64,000 nucleotides of DNA. It comes from Candidatus Cottocaccamicrobium excrementipullorum (GTDB lineage: Bacteria; Bacillota; Clostridia; Lachnospirales; Lachnospiraceae). Below the pieces are notes generated by a model that was not told where the DNA came from, made no database searches, and saw nothing but the letters and a program-made list of their open reading frames with translations. The DNA is taken from contig DVFL01000035.1 of NCBI GenBank assembly GCA_018713255.1, forward strand, positions 1-64,000. Direction: 5' to 3'. A program made the position numbers and the translations under genes. Of the stretch, positions 33,760 through 42,210 are shown piece by piece (the first letter of the stretch is position 1; each line of letters starts with the position of its first letter).

Positions 33760-35610
33760 ATGTGCGGGATTGCCGGATTTTACCAACCAGACCGAAAAGA
33801 AGAACACAACAGAGAAGAATTTTGTGCTCTCTTAAACCGGATGAAGCAGGCCCTCTGGCGCAGAGGACCTGATGATTCTGGAATATGGCTTAAACAGTGG
33901 GCAGGGCTTGCCCACACCAGACTGGCGATTATTGATCCTTCCGGCGGGAAGCAGCCAATGATCAGAAGGGAAGGGGGATACGAAACCGCCATTGCCTACA
34001 ACGGAGAACTGTACAATACCAGCGAACTTCGTCAGGAGCTTCTCGCTTCCGGGCGTACTCTGGAAACCTCCAGTGATACAGAAGTAATTTTAAACGCCTA
34101 CCTGGAGTATGGGCTGGAATTTCTTTCGAGACTCAACGGGATTTTCGCCCTTGCCATTGTTGATTTCCGAACCAAACGGCTCCTCCTTGCCAGAGACCGG
34201 GCCGGCGTAAAACCGCTTTTTTATGCCAAAACAAAATCCTCCCTGTTCTTTTCCTCGGAAATCAAGGGCCTTTTCGCCTGTCCTGAAATAAAGCCGCGCC
34301 TCAGCCTTCGAGGTCTCCAGGAAATTTTCGCTCTGGGTCCTGCGCGGATTCCCGGCTCCGGCATTTTTCAGGGCGTCTCTGAAGTGCTGCCTGGCCATTA
34401 TCTCCTCTGCCAGGAGGATTCCATCTGCCAAAAACCTTACTGGAAGCTGGAAAGCCGTCCCCACGAAGACAGCTTTGAGGACACCGTGGAGTACACTGGT
34501 TTTCTTCTGCAGGACGCCATCCGGCGCCAGATGGTGTCCGATGTTCCCATCTGCACCTTCCTTTCTGGAGGAATCGACAGCAGCCTGGTTTCCGCCGTCT
34601 GTGCCCAAGAACTCAAAAAACAGGGAAAAAGGCTGATGACGTTCTCTTTCGACTTTACAGGAAATGATCAGTTCTTCCAGGCAAATGCCTTCCAGCCCTC
34701 TCAGGACCGCCCCTATGTGGAGATGATGGTAAAGAATCTCGATTCTTCCCATCAGTATCTGGAGTGCAGCACCCTGGACCAGGCCAGAGGGCTTTTCGAT
34801 TCCGTGCTTGCCCACGACCTTCCTTCCATGGCAGATGTGGATTCCTCCATGCTCCACTTCTGCTCTTTGGTTAAAGCCTCCTGCAAGGTAGCCCTCACCG
34901 GCGAATGCGCTGATGAAATCTTCGGCGGATACCCCTGGTTTTACAGCGAAGAAGCCTTTCGCCGTCATGCATTTCCCTGGTCCATGGAGATGGCCCCCCG
35001 TCAGGTTCTTTTGAAAGATGAAGTGATCAGCGATCTGAGGATGGAGGAATTTTCCTGTGAAATCTATGAAGAATCCAGAAGCAAAACCCCTTATCTGGAC
35101 GGAGAGTCCCCTGACAAACGGCGGCAGCGAGAAATCTCCTGGCTGAATTTAACATGGTTTATGCAAACTCTTCTGAATCGAATGGATCGAACCAGCATGT
35201 ACTCCGGCCTGGAAGCACGGGTCCCCTTTGCCGATCACCGAATTATCGAATACCTATGGAATGTGCCCTGGTCCATGAAAACGGCAGGAGGCATGGCAAA
35301 GGGACTTTTGCGCCAGGCTGCCGGCGATCTTCTTCCCAAGGAAATTCTGTACCGGAAAAAATCACCTTATCCCAAATCCTACGACACCGGCTATGAGGCG
35401 CTGTTAGGAAAGTGGGTTCTGGAAATGGCCCAGGATCCGTCTTCTCCCATCATGACCTTTTTCGCAAAAGAAAAGCTTCTGGAGTTTTTGTCCGCCCCTT
35501 CAGACTACGGAAAGCCCTGGTACGGCCAGCTTATGGCCGGTCCTCAAATGCTGGCCTACATTCTCCAGATTGACTTCTGGCTGAAGCATTATCATATTCA
35601 AATTCTTTGA
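33760..35610 (+). CDS. asnB: asparagine synthase (glutamine-hydrolysing)
   Basis: A 616-aa class B asparagine synthetase. The start at 33760 is fixed by catalytic Cys2 in MCGIAGFY and AGGAGG upstream. The N-terminal Ntn amidotransferase (~1-200) shows RGPDDSGIW and AYNGELYN. The synthetase domain has the pyrophosphatase loop FLSGGIDSSLV (~265) and GECADEIFGGYPWF. The enzyme makes asparagine from aspartate using ammonia from Gln and ATP. It is monocistronic, divergent from the OLD-type gene, and ends at a strong terminator. Confidence 0.93.
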   Translation: MCGIAGFYQPDRKEEHNREEFCALLNRMKQALWRRGPDDSGIWLKQWAGLAHTRLAIIDPSGGKQPMIRREGGYETAIAYNGELYNTSELRQELLASGRTLETSSDTEVILNAYLEYGLEFLSRLNGIFALAIVDFRTKRLLLARDRAGVKPLFYAKTKSSLFFSSEIKGLFACPEIKPRLSLRGLQEIFALGPARIPGSGIFQGVSEVLPGHYLLCQEDSICQKPYWKLESRPHEDSFEDTVEYTGFLLQDAIRRQMVSDVPICTFLSGGIDSSLVSAVCAQELKKQGKRLMTFSFDFTGNDQFFQANAFQPSQDRPYVEMMVKNLDSSHQYLECSTLDQARGLFDSVLAHDLPSMADVDSSMLHFCSLVKASCKVALTGECADEIFGGYPWFYSEEAFRRHAFPWSMEMAPRQVLLKDEVISDLRMEEFSCEIYEESRSKTPYLDGESPDKRRQREISWLNLTWFMQTLLNRMDRTSMYSGLEARVPFADHRIIEYLWNVPWSMKTAGGMAKGLLRQAAGDLLPKEILYRKKSPYPKSYDTGYEALLGKWVLEMAQDPSSPIMTFFAKEKLLEFLSAPSDYGKPWYGQLMAGPQMLAYILQIDFWLKHYHIQIL

Positions 35611-35641
35611 TCTGGAAGCCGTCCTGAAAAATTACCTGTTA

Positions 35642-35682
35642 AAAATGCTGCCCTCCTGTTAAACACAGGTCGGCAGCATTTT
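35642..35682. terminator. bidirectional terminator between asnB and AraC gene
   Basis: AAAATGCTGCC and GGCAGCATTTT with inner CCTGT/ACAGG, T-rich on both strands. Confidence 0.85.
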
Positions 35683-35683
35683 C

Positions 35684-36580
35684 TCAGCCCCGGAACTGCC
35701 CCGGCGAAGTCCCGTAACGTTTTTTAAATAATCTTGCGAAGTAACTGATATTTCCAAATCCACAGGATTCACAGATCTGGGCCAGCCCTTGATCCGTATT
35801 GGCCAGCAGGTACGCCGCCACGGAAAGGCGGTACTGATTTAGATATTCCACAGGAGACTGGTTAATCACCATTCGAAAGCAGCGAAAGCACTCTCTTCGG
35901 CTGACGCCGCCGGCACCGGCAATTTGATCTACGGTAATCGGCTCCTGATAATGCTGGTGAATAAAATTTAACATTCCCTGAATTCGCTCTGTCTGTTCCA
36001 TCTCTGCAATGCCGAAAGAAGAAAGTCCCGTCCGGCAGCCCAGACGCCGAAAAAGATCTCTCCAGATTCCGCAGATCAATTCAAGACTGTGGAGTTCATA
36101 ATCTCCCTTTCCAGGAGTTAAGGCCTTAAATTCCCGAAAAAGTTTCAGCATGGATTCGTCCTTTTTATTTCCCGCTGACAAGAAAAAGCCAAATACAGGA
36201 GAATGAAGAACAGGAAGAACCATCTTCTGATATATGCTTCCAAAATTTAAGGCAGCAAAAAAACTGCTGGGAATTCCAAATGTGAAAATCTCCGTCCCAG
36301 GAACCATTTGACGGCATCCATGAAGGACCCTGGAATTAATAAAAAATCCATCTCCCGGTCTGATCACCTGACTGACTTTAGAAACAGGATCACGAAACAG
36401 ACAATACTCAAGCTCGCCGGTAAGCATCAGCCCAAACTGAAATTCCGAATGCCAGTGATGAGCCATCTCCCCATTTCTGTAATTATCCAGGGAATTTTTG
36501 AGACGAACAATGGGGATTCCTTCGGAATACTGAAAAAATTCCTGCCCTTTTTCATTCATTATTATGGTTTTTCGGCACAT
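35684..36580 (-). CDS. AraC family transcriptional regulator
   Basis: A 298-aa regulator with an N-terminal cupin sensor (~20-110; HHWHSEFQFGLMLTGE, PGDGFFINSRVLH) and a C-terminal double HTH (~200-298; ITVDQIAGAGGVSRRECFRC; YLLANTDQGLAQICESCGFG; SYFARLFKKRYGTSPGQF). The cupin fold suggests sugar sensing. I place the start at 36580, after GGAG, because an upstream in-frame extension to 36640 runs through a 21-bp-spaced direct repeat that looks like its operator. It may control itself and the divergent htrA. Confidence 0.85.
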   Translation of the reverse strand: MCRKTIIMNEKGQEFFQYSEGIPIVRLKNSLDNYRNGEMAHHWHSEFQFGLMLTGELEYCLFRDPVSKVSQVIRPGDGFFINSRVLHGCRQMVPGTEIFTFGIPSSFFAALNFGSIYQKMVLPVLHSPVFGFFLSAGNKKDESMLKLFREFKALTPGKGDYELHSLELICGIWRDLFRRLGCRTGLSSFGIAEMEQTERIQGMLNFIHQHYQEPITVDQIAGAGGVSRRECFRCFRMVINQSPVEYLNQYRLSVAAYLLANTDQGLAQICESCGFGNISYFARLFKKRYGTSPGQFRG

Positions 36581-36592
36581 AAAATTTACTCC

Positions 36593-36628
36593 ATTTCTGG
36601 CACAATCTGAACAATTTTTGGCACAATC
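36593..36628. promoter_or_regulatory. paired direct repeat, likely AraC operator
   Basis: Two copies of ATTTYTGGCACAATC (36593-36607 and 36614-36628) differ at one base and are spaced 21 bp, two helical turns. This is the usual geometry for an AraC dimer. They sit 13 bp upstream of the proposed start. Confidence 0.55.
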
Positions 36629-36746
36629 GTTTCTTTTCATTTCCCCCCATAGATTTTATTATTATAAAATGGGGGTTAACAGAAGTCAACACAGAAGTTG
36701 GCTGATGTGAGGCGCCCCAAAATACATCCAGAAGGGAGCACAGATT

Positions 36747-38108
36747 ATGACTGAAATGAATGAAAACAACTTCAATGACATCCGCAGCCCAGAAGAAAAT
36801 CCAGGGGACCAGACAAGGAAAGCGCCTGAAAAGCCTAACTCATCATCAAAAAGATGGGGAACGCTGATTGGGATGGGAGCAGTATTCGGCCTCGTCGCCG
36901 GCGGCGTTATGTGGGGAGTAAACACCATTGGCAGTCAAGTCTATCCGCAGCGGCAGATTGCTGCCACAGAAACCTTAAGCGCCGCAGATTCTTCTGCAGG
37001 AAGTCAAAACAGCAGCGGAAACCAATCCGGCGATTCTTCCTCATCCGCCAGCACGGAGGATAAGGGGAGCGTTGCAGCAGTTGCTAAAAACGCCATGCCA
37101 TCGGTGGTTACCATCTCCACCTTATCGGTTGAAGAAATGCGCAGCTTTTTCGGCGGAACTCAGCAGTTTGAAGTAGAAGGCGCCGGCACCGGCGTAATTG
37201 TGGGAACGAACGATACTGAACTGCTCATTGCCACCAACAACCATGTAGTGGAAGGAGCCCGCAGTCTTTCTGTCGGCTTCATTGATGAAACAACTGCAGC
37301 CGGCGAAATAAAAGGAACTGATGTAAACAATGATCTGGCGGTGGTAGCCGTCAAACTTTCTGACATTCCCGATGAAACAATGGATCAAATCAAGGTTGCT
37401 GTCATCGGAGACTCCGATGATCTGGTTCTTGGGGAACAGGTTGTTGCCATCGGCAACGCTTTAGGCTATGGACAATCTGTAACCAGTGGATACGTAAGCG
37501 CCCTCAACCGAGATTTAACCCTTACCGATGAAAGCGGAAACACCATTAATTCCACCGGCCTGATTCAGACCGACGCCGCCATTAACCCCGGCAACAGCGG
37601 CGGAGCTTTGCTGAATATGAAAGGTGAACTGATTGGAATCAACGAGGCGAAAACCGGTTCCACCAACGGCACCTCTGTAGATAACATCGGCTTTGCCATT
37701 CCCATCGACAAGGCAGAGTCCAGCTTAAAAGAGCTGATGAACCTGCCCACCCGAGAAAAAGTGGGCGAAGATCAGGCCTCCTTCCTGGGCATTCAGGGAC
37801 AAACTGTTCCTTCAGATGTAACCCAGCTTTACGGAATTCCCGGCGGCGTGATTGTAGCATCTGTAACTGAAGACGGCCCCGCAGCCAATGCCGGCGTTCT
37901 CCAGGGAGATATTATTACCGCCTTTGACGGGCGTTCTGTAGCCAGCATGGAACAGCTCCAGGATACCCTGCAGTACTACGCAGCAGGAGAAACGGTAACC
38001 ATAACGGTGCAGCGTCGGGATGACAAGGGAAGCTATCAGTCCGTCTCCCTCTCTATTATCCTTGGATCTGCAAAAGAAGCTAATCAGTCCTCTTCCCAGT
38101 CCAATTAA
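36747..38108 (+). CDS. HtrA/DegP-type serine protease
   Basis: A 453-aa membrane-anchored S1C protease. A single transmembrane helix (~38-58, GTLIGMGAVFGLVAGGVMWG) follows a cytosolic N-terminus. A Ser-rich tether leads to the trypsin-like domain with catalytic His in TNNHVV, Asp in NNDLAVVAV and Ser in GNSGGALLN, then one PDZ domain (~345-440; PGGVIVASVTEDGPAANAG). It degrades or holds misfolded extracytoplasmic proteins. Start follows GAAGGGAG. Several paralogue names exist (htrA, htrB, degP), so no symbol is given. Confidence 0.92.
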   Translation: MTEMNENNFNDIRSPEENPGDQTRKAPEKPNSSSKRWGTLIGMGAVFGLVAGGVMWGVNTIGSQVYPQRQIAATETLSAADSSAGSQNSSGNQSGDSSSSASTEDKGSVAAVAKNAMPSVVTISTLSVEEMRSFFGGTQQFEVEGAGTGVIVGTNDTELLIATNNHVVEGARSLSVGFIDETTAAGEIKGTDVNNDLAVVAVKLSDIPDETMDQIKVAVIGDSDDLVLGEQVVAIGNALGYGQSVTSGYVSALNRDLTLTDESGNTINSTGLIQTDAAINPGNSGGALLNMKGELIGINEAKTGSTNGTSVDNIGFAIPIDKAESSLKELMNLPTREKVGEDQASFLGIQGQTVPSDVTQLYGIPGGVIVASVTEDGPAANAGVLQGDIITAFDGRSVASMEQLQDTLQYYAAGETVTITVQRRDDKGSYQSVSLSIILGSAKEANQSSSQSN

Positions 38109-38148
38109 GGTTCAGCAGACTTTTTCCTTTACTGGCAGAAACAGCAAG

Positions 38149-38190
38149 AAAAACGGCGTGCATTCTAATCTGGAATGCACGCCGTTTTTC
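38149..38190. terminator. bidirectional terminator between htrA-like and cohesin-like genes
   Basis: AAAACGGCGTGCATTC and GAATGCACGCCGTTTT form a 16-bp perfect stem with a 7-nt loop. Confidence 0.88.
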
Positions 38191-38202
38191 TCTTTCCATT
38201 AA

Positions 38203-39744
38203 TTAAGACAGGTCAATATCAATGAATTCAAAGTCATCGTCTTCGTCTTCTTTAGGCTCTTTTTCTTCTTTGGTTCGCTCAGCAGTTTGAGCAGGCGTCG
38301 GTTCAGGAGATGCAGATACAGCAGTTTCAATCTGAACGACATCCAAATCTTCCATGGGGATTTCTTCAAAATCCCGATCCATCATATTCCACTGAACGAC
38401 TTCTTGATCATTAGAAGAAGTTTTTGCCTCAGCCTTTTCTCCAGGATTATCTTCCTCATCCTCTTCGTCCCGCATATAGCGTTCTTCCCGGCTGATCTTC
38501 TTTACCGGTTTTCGTTCTGGAAGATCATCCTTGTCGTTCTCAGGCTTTCTCGGACCATTGCTTCCGTCAGATTTCTTCGAAGCCAACAGCACAATCACAA
38601 TGATTAACAGTACCACTGCTACTGCAATCAAGGCAATAATGATGTAAAGTCTGATCTGGTAATCCTCCAGAAGATTATTGTAATTCTCTGCGAGAGTTAC
38701 ATACTCCTCCTGGCTTGCCTGAGCTGCCGGATCCTGGAAGTACCGCTGAATCGTCTTCTCCGTCAAATCATACCGGTACAGATTCTTCTCTCCTGCTGCA
38801 TTGGCCGCATAGAAGATGCAGTACTGATGATCGCTTTCATTCTCCCAGATCCATCCTGTTACCTCGTGGCCGTCAATGTTAATCTTAGCCTCCACAAAAC
38901 CTTCTGGAGGAGCAACTCCTTCCTCAGGCTCCAGAATGGTGATGGCTTTTGCAGCCGCTTCAAGGCTTACGCCTTCCACCGCTTCAGTCTCAGCAGCAGC
39001 CGTCTCTCCGCCTTCGCTCTTGGTAACAGAAATGGTATAAGTTTTTACCGTTCCGTCCGGCGCTGTTACCCGAATCGTAACAGTATTCTCTCCCATCTGC
39101 AGTCCTTCGCTGCCTTCTACAGTAACGGTGGAACCGTCTCCCGCCAGAGCCTGAACATCAATGCTCTCCACATCCATGCCTACGTTTGCGGAATAGCTGT
39201 CAATGGATGGCGCGAATGCCGGCGTCAAGGTTCCTGGGGAAATAGAAAGGGCAGTAAGCTGGCCTTCCGCTGCTGTTTCTCCCGTTTCTCCATCTCCGGA
39301 AACGGTAATGGTGGAATTTCCTAAATGGTTGATGGTTACCATCTGGGCGTTAATATCATATACCTCTTGTGAAGTAATCGTAATCTGGCTGGTCCCTGCT
39401 GTCAGGGCCTGAAATTCCATGGAAAATACGATGGTGGAAGGATCTGCCGCATCCGGACCGCCTCTGGCCCGGAGAGCGCCCGCGCCTCCCTCTACGCTGT
39501 TGCCGCTGATAAACTCCAGAGCATTAGCGTCATAAGCCAGCATTACATCCGCACTGCTTAAGGAGCCGTCGGAAGTGGTGATTTTCATATTTACGGTAAT
39601 CTGCTGGCCCACAGCGCCGCTGGGGTCAGAAAAGATAATATTTCCGCTGGCAGCCATGGATACCAGCAGCCTCGCCGGCATGAATACCGCCAGCATGCAC
39701 ACCAGCAGAACCCCTGCCAGAGCTTTTTTGATTCGTTCGTTCAT
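38203..39744 (-). CDS. secreted/membrane protein with cohesin-like and cadherin-like domains
   Basis: A 513-aa surface protein. It has a signal peptide (~1-32), a cohesin-like beta-sandwich (~33-150; SDPSGAVGQQITVNMKI, YDANALEFISG), a cadherin-like beta-sandwich repeat (~165-245; LTALSISPGTLTPAF, NTVTIRVTAPDG), a further extracellular domain, a transmembrane helix (~366-390) and a long acidic cytosolic tail ending DDDFEFIDIDLS. The cytosolic tail argues against simple wall anchoring. It is 60 bp downstream of a glucosaminidase-like gene that carries the same cadherin-like repeat, and shares its operon. Confidence 0.75.
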   Translation of the reverse strand: MNERIKKALAGVLLVCMLAVFMPARLLVSMAASGNIIFSDPSGAVGQQITVNMKITTSDGSLSSADVMLAYDANALEFISGNSVEGGAGALRARGGPDAADPSTIVFSMEFQALTAGTSQITITSQEVYDINAQMVTINHLGNSTITVSGDGETGETAAEGQLTALSISPGTLTPAFAPSIDSYSANVGMDVESIDVQALAGDGSTVTVEGSEGLQMGENTVTIRVTAPDGTVKTYTISVTKSEGGETAAAETEAVEGVSLEAAAKAITILEPEEGVAPPEGFVEAKINIDGHEVTGWIWENESDHQYCIFYAANAAGEKNLYRYDLTEKTIQRYFQDPAAQASQEEYVTLAENYNNLLEDYQIRLYIIIALIAVAVVLLIIVIVLLASKKSDGSNGPRKPENDKDDLPERKPVKKISREERYMRDEEDEEDNPGEKAEAKTSSNDQEVVQWNMMDRDFEEIPMEDLDVVQIETAVSASPEPTPAQTAERTKEEKEPKEDEDDDFEFIDIDLS

Positions 39745-39804
39745 ATTCCTTATCTCCAGTCTTATGATTATCCTTTGGAGAGCTGAGGAAATGGTTTATT
39801 TTCC

Positions 39805-41907
39805 TCAGCCCACAATGGTCACATTGCTTCCTCCAGGGCCGATTATCTCTCCCGAGCCGCCGGAAGAGGTTCCCGGCGCCCCAGGAGAAGAAGCTCCCGG
39901 CCCCTCTGCCGAACCGCCGGGCCCTGCCGTCTGCCCCGACTGACTTGTGCCGCCGGGAGTGCTTTCTGCCACAGGACCAGACGCGCTTCTGGTAATGCGA
40001 ACCATGTATTCTCTCACTGCGCCGTTCTGGGCAGTTACCTGAATCATCACTTCTGTCAGGTCGCCATTCAGGCTGATGGTTCCCGTTCCGCTGATCTGTG
40101 CCGTGCTGTCAATTGCCGAAGCCTGAATAACTACGCTGTTCACCGAGGTATTTACCGTCACATCATAAACGGAAGTATCCCGGTTAAAGGACGGCGTAAT
40201 GGCAAATCCATCCACACTGATAGAGGAAAGCTTATTGTTGGGACTTCCGTCAACAGAGGGAAGTATACAAGGATCTGCCGGCATATTCTGATATACAGGG
40301 ATAGAAAACTGCAGTGCAGACTGGCGCATATTGGAAGAATATGCCTCCGCCATTTTCGACCCTTCTGATGCCGCGCCCTGAATGTTCGTCATAAACTGAT
40401 GCAGGTACAAGCTGCTTCCTTGTACATTAAATTTCTTCAAATAAAATGTATTCTGGCCTGCCTGGACGTAATTCTGGCCGTACTGACAGGCGCCTCCGAT
40501 AATGGCCTTATCGATGCTGTTCCAAGGACGCAGATAATCTCCCGACTGAGAAGCGTACCATAAGCCCCGCTCCACTGCGGACATGCCGTTGCTGGCATAA
40601 GCTTCGAAATTGTAGTAATTATAATAGCCGCTGCTTCCGCTGATAGATGAGCCGCTTCCGTCAGTGTTCTGCTCCTGAAGAATCATCGCCGCAAGAACGT
40701 AAGGACTAACTCCTGACTGACGGGCTGCCTCCATCAAAATATCCACATAATATGCACTTCGTCCGCTTCCCGAGCTTGAGACCCCTGAAGACCCGGAACT
40801 CTGTCCCGGAGAAGAGGAATTGGACGTACTGGTGCTTCCGTCAGGATTCACCCGGATAATGGTGGTAGCCGCCACCTTCTGTACCTGGTTCTGGCTGATG
40901 GACAAGCCGTCTCCTCGATCGCTGACATTCATGCCCGGCGCCGTTCCTATGGAAATCTCCGGTGAACCGGAGGAGGAACTGCTCTCTCCTGTCCCGCCCG
41001 GACCTTGGCCCGACTGAACGGACTGGCTGCTCTCCGCCTGACTCTCGCCGGGAGAAACCACTGTCCCGCCTTCACTTCCGCTGCCTGGTGAAGTCTGGGC
41101 AGTCCCGTTGTTCACGGTAACGCCGGCGTAGGAATCGCTTACCGGCACAATCCCCTCTAAGAAGGTTCCCTGAACTAAAGCCGCCAGACCTTCTCTGGTA
41201 TGTACCGCACTGTCATAACTTTGGAGCAGGAACTGAAAGATATAAGTCTCATTTAAAAAGTTCCTGGGGTCCATATAATAGCGGATAATATCTTCACTGG
41301 CCGCCACCCAGCTGCTTCCGTCAAATCCCGGCCAGGTGGAAGTTCCCCAGTCGTAAGCTCCATCTGCAGTAGATTTCCAAGATGAAATGCTGGAACTGCT
41401 CACCAGATTTCGTCCCACCAGGCTCTCATTTTCGATTACCGTATTCCAATCCAGTCCCGTGTTAAAGGCGGTAAACACCCACTGGGGATACAGACTGTGA
41501 AGCTGACGCAATGCAGGGCGATAAGATTCCGGAAAACCCTGCGCGGTAAGATAAGCCTCAAAATCCGAATCCTGGGAATAGGCTGACGCTGTACTTAAAT
41601 ACGCCCCGGACACATAGCCGGTAGACTGAGCTCCGCCGCTTCCCGTAAAGCGGATCTGATACCATACCGCTCCATCGCTTCCAGTGGTCTGTCCTAAGAT
41701 GGTGACTCCCGTGCCGTAAGTAAGACGGCCTACCACCGAATTCCCTGTTCCCGGACCACTCCGCACGTTCAAGGTCGTAGCGGTTACCGTAGCCGCCTGC
41801 TCTGCTCCATAGCTTACCGGAACTGAAGAAGGAAATCCAAAAAAAGCCCCCGCCCCAATGATCACGCTTAAGCCTAATGCCAGGCTTTTTTTCCAATGTT
41901 TTTTCAT
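39805..41907 (-). CDS. secreted SH3 / glucosaminidase-like cell-wall protein
   Basis: A 700-aa exported protein. Signal peptide ~1-35, then a bacterial SH3 domain (~38-105; VTATTLNVRSGPGTGNSVVG), a peptidoglycan-hydrolase-type glucosaminidase region split by a Ser/Gly/Gln-rich linker (DPRNFLNETYIFQFLLQSYD at ~220; ILMEAARQSGVSPYVLAAMI at ~392), a cadherin-like repeat (~555-645; LSSISVDGFAITPSFNRDTS) and a Gly/Ser/Pro-rich tail. Probably an N-acetylglucosaminidase in wall turnover. The second of two adjacent ATGs has better spacing from AGGAG. Confidence 0.78.
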   Translation of the reverse strand: MKKHWKKSLALGLSVIIGAGAFFGFPSSVPVSYGAEQAATVTATTLNVRSGPGTGNSVVGRLTYGTGVTILGQTTGSDGAVWYQIRFTGSGGAQSTGYVSGAYLSTASAYSQDSDFEAYLTAQGFPESYRPALRQLHSLYPQWVFTAFNTGLDWNTVIENESLVGRNLVSSSSISSWKSTADGAYDWGTSTWPGFDGSSWVAASEDIIRYYMDPRNFLNETYIFQFLLQSYDSAVHTREGLAALVQGTFLEGIVPVSDSYAGVTVNNGTAQTSPGSGSEGGTVVSPGESQAESSQSVQSGQGPGGTGESSSSSGSPEISIGTAPGMNVSDRGDGLSISQNQVQKVAATTIIRVNPDGSTSTSNSSSPGQSSGSSGVSSSGSGRSAYYVDILMEAARQSGVSPYVLAAMILQEQNTDGSGSSISGSSGYYNYYNFEAYASNGMSAVERGLWYASQSGDYLRPWNSIDKAIIGGACQYGQNYVQAGQNTFYLKKFNVQGSSLYLHQFMTNIQGAASEGSKMAEAYSSNMRQSALQFSIPVYQNMPADPCILPSVDGSPNNKLSSISVDGFAITPSFNRDTSVYDVTVNTSVNSVVIQASAIDSTAQISGTGTISLNGDLTEVMIQVTAQNGAVREYMVRITRSASGPVAESTPGGTSQSGQTAGPGGSAEGPGASSPGAPGTSSGGSGEIIGPGGSNVTIVG

Positions 41908-42042
41908 CATACACTCCTGTATGTTTTCCTTGCAGTCAAATTAAATTTCGTCGGCGGCATCTGCAAACTGACATCAGCTTCCGCCGTCCAGCAAAAGCTC
42001 CCATTTCAACAGGGAAAATCGCTGGAAATATACACCTTATTT

Positions 42043-42071
42043 ATTATAATGAGAAACTTCCTCTCCGTCAA
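42043..42071 (-). promoter_or_regulatory. promoter of glucosaminidase/cohesin operon
   Basis: Minus-strand -35 TTGACG (42066-42071), 17-bp spacer, -10 TATAAT (42043-42048). Confidence 0.7.
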
Positions 42072-42112
42072 TAACATCAAAAAAAGTTCACATTCATACT
42101 GCAATTCGTAAG

Positions 42113-42160
42113 AAAAAGTTAAGGCCCCGCTCAGCACAAATACTGAGCAGGGCCTTAACT
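42113..42160 (-). terminator. terminator of the decarboxylase operon
   Basis: AAGGCCCTGCTCAG pairs with CTGAGCGGGGCCTT and is followed on the minus strand by AACTTTTTC, 50 bp past the last gene. Confidence 0.8.
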
Positions 42161-42210
42161 GTTATCTTACGATGTTGAGACCAAATGGAATTTACCCCAA
42201 CATCAACATT

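Noticed and set aside
34090-34968. 292-codon minus-strand ORF
   Set aside because: Antisense to asnB, which has all catalytic motifs.
31656-35610. OLD-type gene plus asnB as a two-gene defence system
   Set aside because: They are divergent with separate signals; asnB has normal asparagine synthetase motifs.
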